Assembly (NCBI GenBank): GCA_945643635.1
Contig: CALZFC010000001.1
Location: forward strand, 4,425,501 to 4,489,500
From: Allodiplogaster sudhausi
Lineage: Eukaryota > Nematoda > Chromadorea > Rhabditida > Diplogasteridae
Direction: 5' to 3'
Length of the DNA: 64,000 bases
Shown here: positions 59,898 to 64,000 of the stretch, piece after piece
Numbering within the stretch: position 1 is the stretch's first letter
Layout of the letters: each line of letters begins with the position of its first letter
Made by a program: the position numbers and the translations under genes
Notes under the pieces: generated by a model
The model's database searches: none
What the model was told of the DNA's origin: nothing
The model's input: only the letters and a program-made list of their open reading frames with translations

Positions 59898-60632
59898 ATT
59901 CGTCACCTTGGAGTTGTTGTTGATTCCACTCTTACTTTCACTTGTCATTGCAGTTCTATGGCGTCTAAAGCCCTCTCCACAGCGTAGCTCTTCCTACTCG
60001 TAAACCGTCTTTTTTTTTTAAATCTCTGCCTTTACCATCCACATCCGCCATATCTTCTAATTTTGCACTACTGTTTATTCGCATTTCTTTTCAAGGACAT
60101 TCGTACTCTAGAGAAAGTGCATAATTATGTACATATGTAACTCGTCGTGTATTTCATAGTTGCCTAGGTTATGATTATGCCTAATTCAATGCCTCATAGC
60201 GAGCAGCGAAGTAGAACCCTTAATTTGTCTTCTCTATCGTAGAGAAGCTCTAGACCAAGATAACATGTTCATGCATATCTTTGGTCGCTATCTAATATAA
60301 GTGCCCACATCATCTCGCTTTCACTTACTCAAGGACCTGTGGCCACTCCTCCAAGCTTCATTTACAGAATTCAAAAACTTAAATGAAGTGTTGACTTACA
60401 GTTTATTAGAGCATTCATCCGGTTCAATTATCTAATTGTAAGTAAGGAATCTCCGCTGTCTTTCACTCTCGCCTAGTTCTCCTCTTGTATAGTTCTCCTT
60501 TTAAATAGCATATTTCACCCCGGTTTTAAATTATTCTGTTGTTTCTTTTGTTTCTTTTTTAATAATGTTCAACTACGTGTATTGCATAATTAAATTCCAC
60601 CGTATAAATTGATTGATTGATTGTTTGATTAC
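59898..60632 (+). pseudogene. Degenerate LINE 3' end with ATTG repeat tail
   Basis: HLGVVVDSTLTFTCHCSSMA followed by SKALSTA (59905-59985) matches the RT thumb of CR1-like elements. LEKVHNYV (about 60110) and NSMPHSEQRSRTLNLSSL (about 60190) follow in homologous order with stops between. The copy ends in ATTGATTGATTGTTTGATTA at about 60610-60632, the short tandem tail expected at a CR1-like 3' end. Confidence 0.65.
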
Positions 60633-60797
60633 TGGACGCTAATATTCTCTTATGATCAGGCGACGCATTTCAGGCACAAATTACTCTTTTAACTTTTTAT
60701 TCGGACCCCTGAAGGTCACGCCTGAATTGCAGTCGAATTCGGAGATACATTATCTACTTCAAAGTGGATGTAAAATAGATCTGCAACAAAATAAGGG

Positions 60798-63168
60798 ATG
60801 AATACGACAGCGAGGCTCGATCAGCATGCACATGAGCATTCCTTTATGAGCTCCTTTTACAGTGCGTACGGTAAGTATTTTGAATATCTTTTTTAAGCTT
60901 GTCATTTTTTTTCAAGTGAAGATTTTATTTGAGACATTTGGAAAACCTGTGCTAAATTAATTTTCAAAAAGTTTTTTTAAGGAGTCGATGTTGAGAGCGC
61001 ATTGGGTATATGCTTGCTGCTTTTAGAAGTGTTTTCGTTACTGGTTTGTTCCTTTTGGATTTTTATTTTATTTTCTTTATTCTTGCGCGTAACCAATCTC
61101 TATCCTTATATTTAATATGCATTCTCTGTAAAGTAGTTACTTTTGATCAACTTTATGTACGTATCTACAGACTACATAATACATAGTATATGTATTTACG
61201 AAAAAAAATTTTTTTTTTTCAAAATTCATTTATTCATTTGTTTATATGAGTAGATGGCCATCAGTTCGTCGCTCTGGTTCATCAGCCTTCTCCATCGCTC
61301 GCGCGCCTTCCATGTCAACTTTATCGCCGTCTACTGTGGCGAAGCTGTCGCACTCGTCGTGCACGGCGCTGTTCGCATCGCTACCTTTGCCGTTCAGCTG
61401 GCGTGCATTGAAGGTATGGGACGAGTTGGCCTAGTGCAAGTGCGATGAGAATCCGATGCAAATGGACGGTGTTCGTTCCTTCTCTGTCGCAATAGCGTCC
61501 AGTTAACAAATACCTTATCATTACGGGCATTGCTTTCTTTTCTCTTTTCCTATTCTCAACAGATGCAGCGGCCTTTCGTATCGTCGCTTTGTGCGATAAC
61601 TTCAATCAAGTCATCTTTCATCTCGGCACCAACAGGCGAGTGTGTTTGAGTTACATACATACATATATATAAACTTATTGATTCATCAAATGATTTCTCT
61701 TAAAATAAAAGCCAAATATTGGCATGCACATCTGCATAGGTATGTATGTATATATCATTTAAAACTGAATTAAATATGTATTTATACTTTTAAGCATATT
61801 TGTATATCATTCTTTTATACCATGCATGACGAAATATAGTACACATTCAGCATCCTGCTTCTGGATGTCGAGCGGCTGGCAGCGAATCTCCTGCTCGGGC
61901 GCTACGAACGCGCGCGCTTGCCGTATTTCGGCGCCGCTCTCGTGACCGTCGCCGCGGGAGCCGCCGCATTTGTGGAGGCATTCGCCATCACTGGTAGCTT
62001 GCACTCTAACTCTCACTCTTTCTCTCTCTTTATCTCTCGTTCTCTCTCTCTGTCTTTCTCTTTCACTCTCTTTACCTTTCTCTTTCTCTGCTCTCACTCA
62101 TTCTAACACTCTCCTTCTGTCACACTCGCGCCCGCTTTACCACATTTTTGCCGACTTGTCAGTGCGCAATTTCACTACATCTTCTATGATTCCTTACCAG
62201 ATTGTAAGCGTGTGACCATTCAAATTGCTCTTACCCAGGCATCGTCTCTAGACGGGCCCTGTCGTTCCATTTTATCGTACTGGCCGTCATTTCTATCATG
62301 GCTCGTGTTTGCGATTCTCATGCACGATCTTATTTAATAAGATACAATTGCAATGGCATATGCCCTTACTACATGCAATACAAATAAATAGATAGATAGA
62401 TAGATAGATTGACAGGTCAATATGAATCTATGCAAATAGAAAAGTTATAATAAACCGCTAAAGTTGCTAAAGTTGTTCAAAAAGCAGGGTAAGATAAATT
62501 CCCAGTCAGTCATTCATTACAATGGAGAAGGGATGTCCTTTCCTATCAGGCAAAGAATTGATAAAAATTTTACCTGTTGTTCTTCTTCTAGCAACTATTA
62601 GATTCGTTTCTCAAGCATCGAGATTTGTCCAACGAACGAATTAATGTGAGCTTTCAAAACATCATTTACACTTTGGCTAATTTCTTTTTTTTTAAGACAT
62701 GTTCGCTTGTGTGCTTCCTTAATCGTACGCACTATGTGTTCGAGCATTCGCTCAGCGACAAATATCAGGCTTGTTTTTGTTCTTCTTCTTTGTTTTGTTT
62801 TTGTGATTCAGCATTACAAATTCTATTTAACATTATAACTATTAATGTTAAAAGTCATTAAAATCTTTTCGACATTTCGAGTAATGCTGTTCTTAAAAGA
62901 GCTGTTTACTGAATAATAAATAAATATATATATATGGTAAATTTTTCTATTTATCATGATAGTTAGAAAGAAAAATAAAGAAAATTTTCTCTCTAGAACG
63001 CCGAAAATCGCCGTTCGCGTGGCGTTATCGTCATTTCGTGCTGTTTTGTTGTCACGGCGCTCTTGATCGGTTTCGCCATTCAACAGCGATACGCCACCGC
63101 CATCGATACGGGAGACGCGAAGCGAGCATTCGCGCTAATGACGGTGTGTGGTTCCTTATGTGCCGAAA

Positions 63169-63202
<34 letters not shown>

Positions 63203-63843
63203 AATTTTTTAATTTATAATTTTGAAATAATAATGCTGGAAAACGTTTTTTTTTAACGGCCAGGAAATAAGAAAAAGAACAAAAAAAATAAGAAAAAAAC
63301 AACAAAAAATTCCTCCCAGTTCTACAACCTTGGCCAGCCCACCTTCTGCTTCCTTCAAGTGCACGTGGTCGTGTGCGTTGATCAAAGGCTAAGACGGTAC
63401 GCTGCCAACGAACTCTACCGCATTCTACGGATGCAGAAACGGCAAACTGTTCGAGTGAGGCAATCCATCGACTTCGCGCTACATACTATTTCTAATTCTC
63501 TCTTTAAAAGGCTGTTCAGGGACATTAAAAACTATAGTAATTCTCAAGAAAACATTATGCAAACGCGAGATTAGCAGAAAGGAAAGTAATGCTTGTTGTA
63601 TGCTTCATTAACAACCTCTTTAATCTCGCTCTCTCTCTCTCTCGTAGCTTCTTCTTTCTCACACTGTTCGTTTATTTATTTTGAATTGAATCTTTGCTTT
63701 ATCTGCAACAATACGTACAAACATATCTATTTACTGTGTAACTACATTTTGCACCCTCCTCTTCATATTTTCAGACAGTGCTTCCTGCACCTGTCGACGA
63801 GACGGCAGTCTACTTTAGCACGTTGAATGCTCAGTGGGGCTAG
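60798..63843 (+). CDS. Serpentine chemoreceptor, Sre family (second copy)
   Basis: Ten exons: 60798-60870, 60982-61043, 61254-61413, 61563-61635, 61851-61993, 62239-62306, 62697-62768, 62997-63143, 63320-63454, 63775-63843; 1002 nt, 333 residues, phase-consistent throughout. Signatures: SRAFHVNFIAVYCGEAV after TM1, ILLLDVERLAANLLLGRYER (the VER-A-YE motif after TM3), FEHSLSDKYQ then NAENRRS (the LSxKYQ-EN motif), and the C-terminus ETAVYFSTLNAQWG. Introns 4 and 7 are in frame only if donors are GC (61636 and 62769). Sequence identity to the first sre gene is low by eye outside the motifs, so this is not a recent duplicate. Confidence 0.9.
62388..62410. repeat. GATA microsatellite in an sre intron
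   Basis: Five ATAG units ending in ATTGACAGG. Confidence 0.8.
63169..63203. repeat. TA microsatellite in an sre intron
   Basis: Alternating TA with one CA interruption, directly after exon 8. Confidence 0.85.
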
Positions 63844-64000
63844 CCGCCCGCCGGGCAGCGTGGCCAGACTTGGCGATGTGACACTTCAATCCGACTCTTG
63901 AGAGTTGGGCGACCGTCTCAGCTAGGGAAGAACGGATTATCTAATAAGAAACCGGTTGCAGAGAAACTGTTATACATATGATAAACGCATAGTCCATATG
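63844..64000. other. 3' flank of the second sre gene
   Basis: Nothing recognised before the window ends. Confidence 0.4.

Overview
This window reads as nuclear DNA of a free-living or animal-associated nematode of the rhabditid/diplogastrid type. The reasons are: (i) genes built from many short exons that encode nematode-restricted serpentine chemoreceptors of four families (Srx, Str, Srv, Sre); (ii) degenerate TTAGGC-like telomeric hexamers inside an intron; (iii) a tRNA-Val(UAC) of ordinary nematode form; (iv) split-direct-repeat (Pat-type), hAT, Tc1-end and CR1/Jockey-like LINE transposons. No bacterial or viral gene organisation is visible. All gene models below were spliced by eye.

Layout. 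1-16.8 kb is a dense nest of transposable elements. It holds a foldback with 0.6-kb arms at the left edge (1-1985). Next is a large palindrome (2598-13666, originally about 3.1 kb). Its left arm was hit by a TTAA-flanked element, which itself carries a Tc1-end palindrome and a hAT transposon. The same arm was hit separately by a Pat-like tyrosine-recombinase retrotransposon. Two more palindromes follow (13667-14572 and 15230-16798). 17.3-20.0 kb is an srx receptor gene (+). 20-25 kb is mostly featureless, with a transposon arm remnant and an unidentified gene fragment. 25-35 kb is a tandem duplication of a str receptor gene on the minus strand: 31043-34201 is intact (322 codons) and 24994-28141 is a multiply broken pseudogene. 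37.15 kb carries tRNA-Val. 38.4-44.2 kb carries a LINE fragment and a near full-length LINE (minus). 44.5-46.8 kb is an srv receptor (+). 48.9-49.6 kb encodes a small secreted peptide (+). 51.7-55.8 kb and 60.8-63.8 kb are two sre receptors (+). Between them, on the minus strand, is a CHK-kinase-like gene that lacks its catalytic loop (55991-58375).

Function. The coding content is sensory: five receptor loci from four families (one a pseudogene), a small secreted peptide and a degenerate CHK-like kinase. Nothing suggests operons; spacing is in kilobases and strands are mixed. The most unusual signals are: an empty site preserved in the opposite arm of the palindrome that shows a 3-bp TTA recombination core for the Pat-like element; tRNA-derived A/B-box sequences inside palindrome arms; six candidate GC-AG introns among about 50 modelled; and 17-bp tandem monomers at the 5' end of the LINE.
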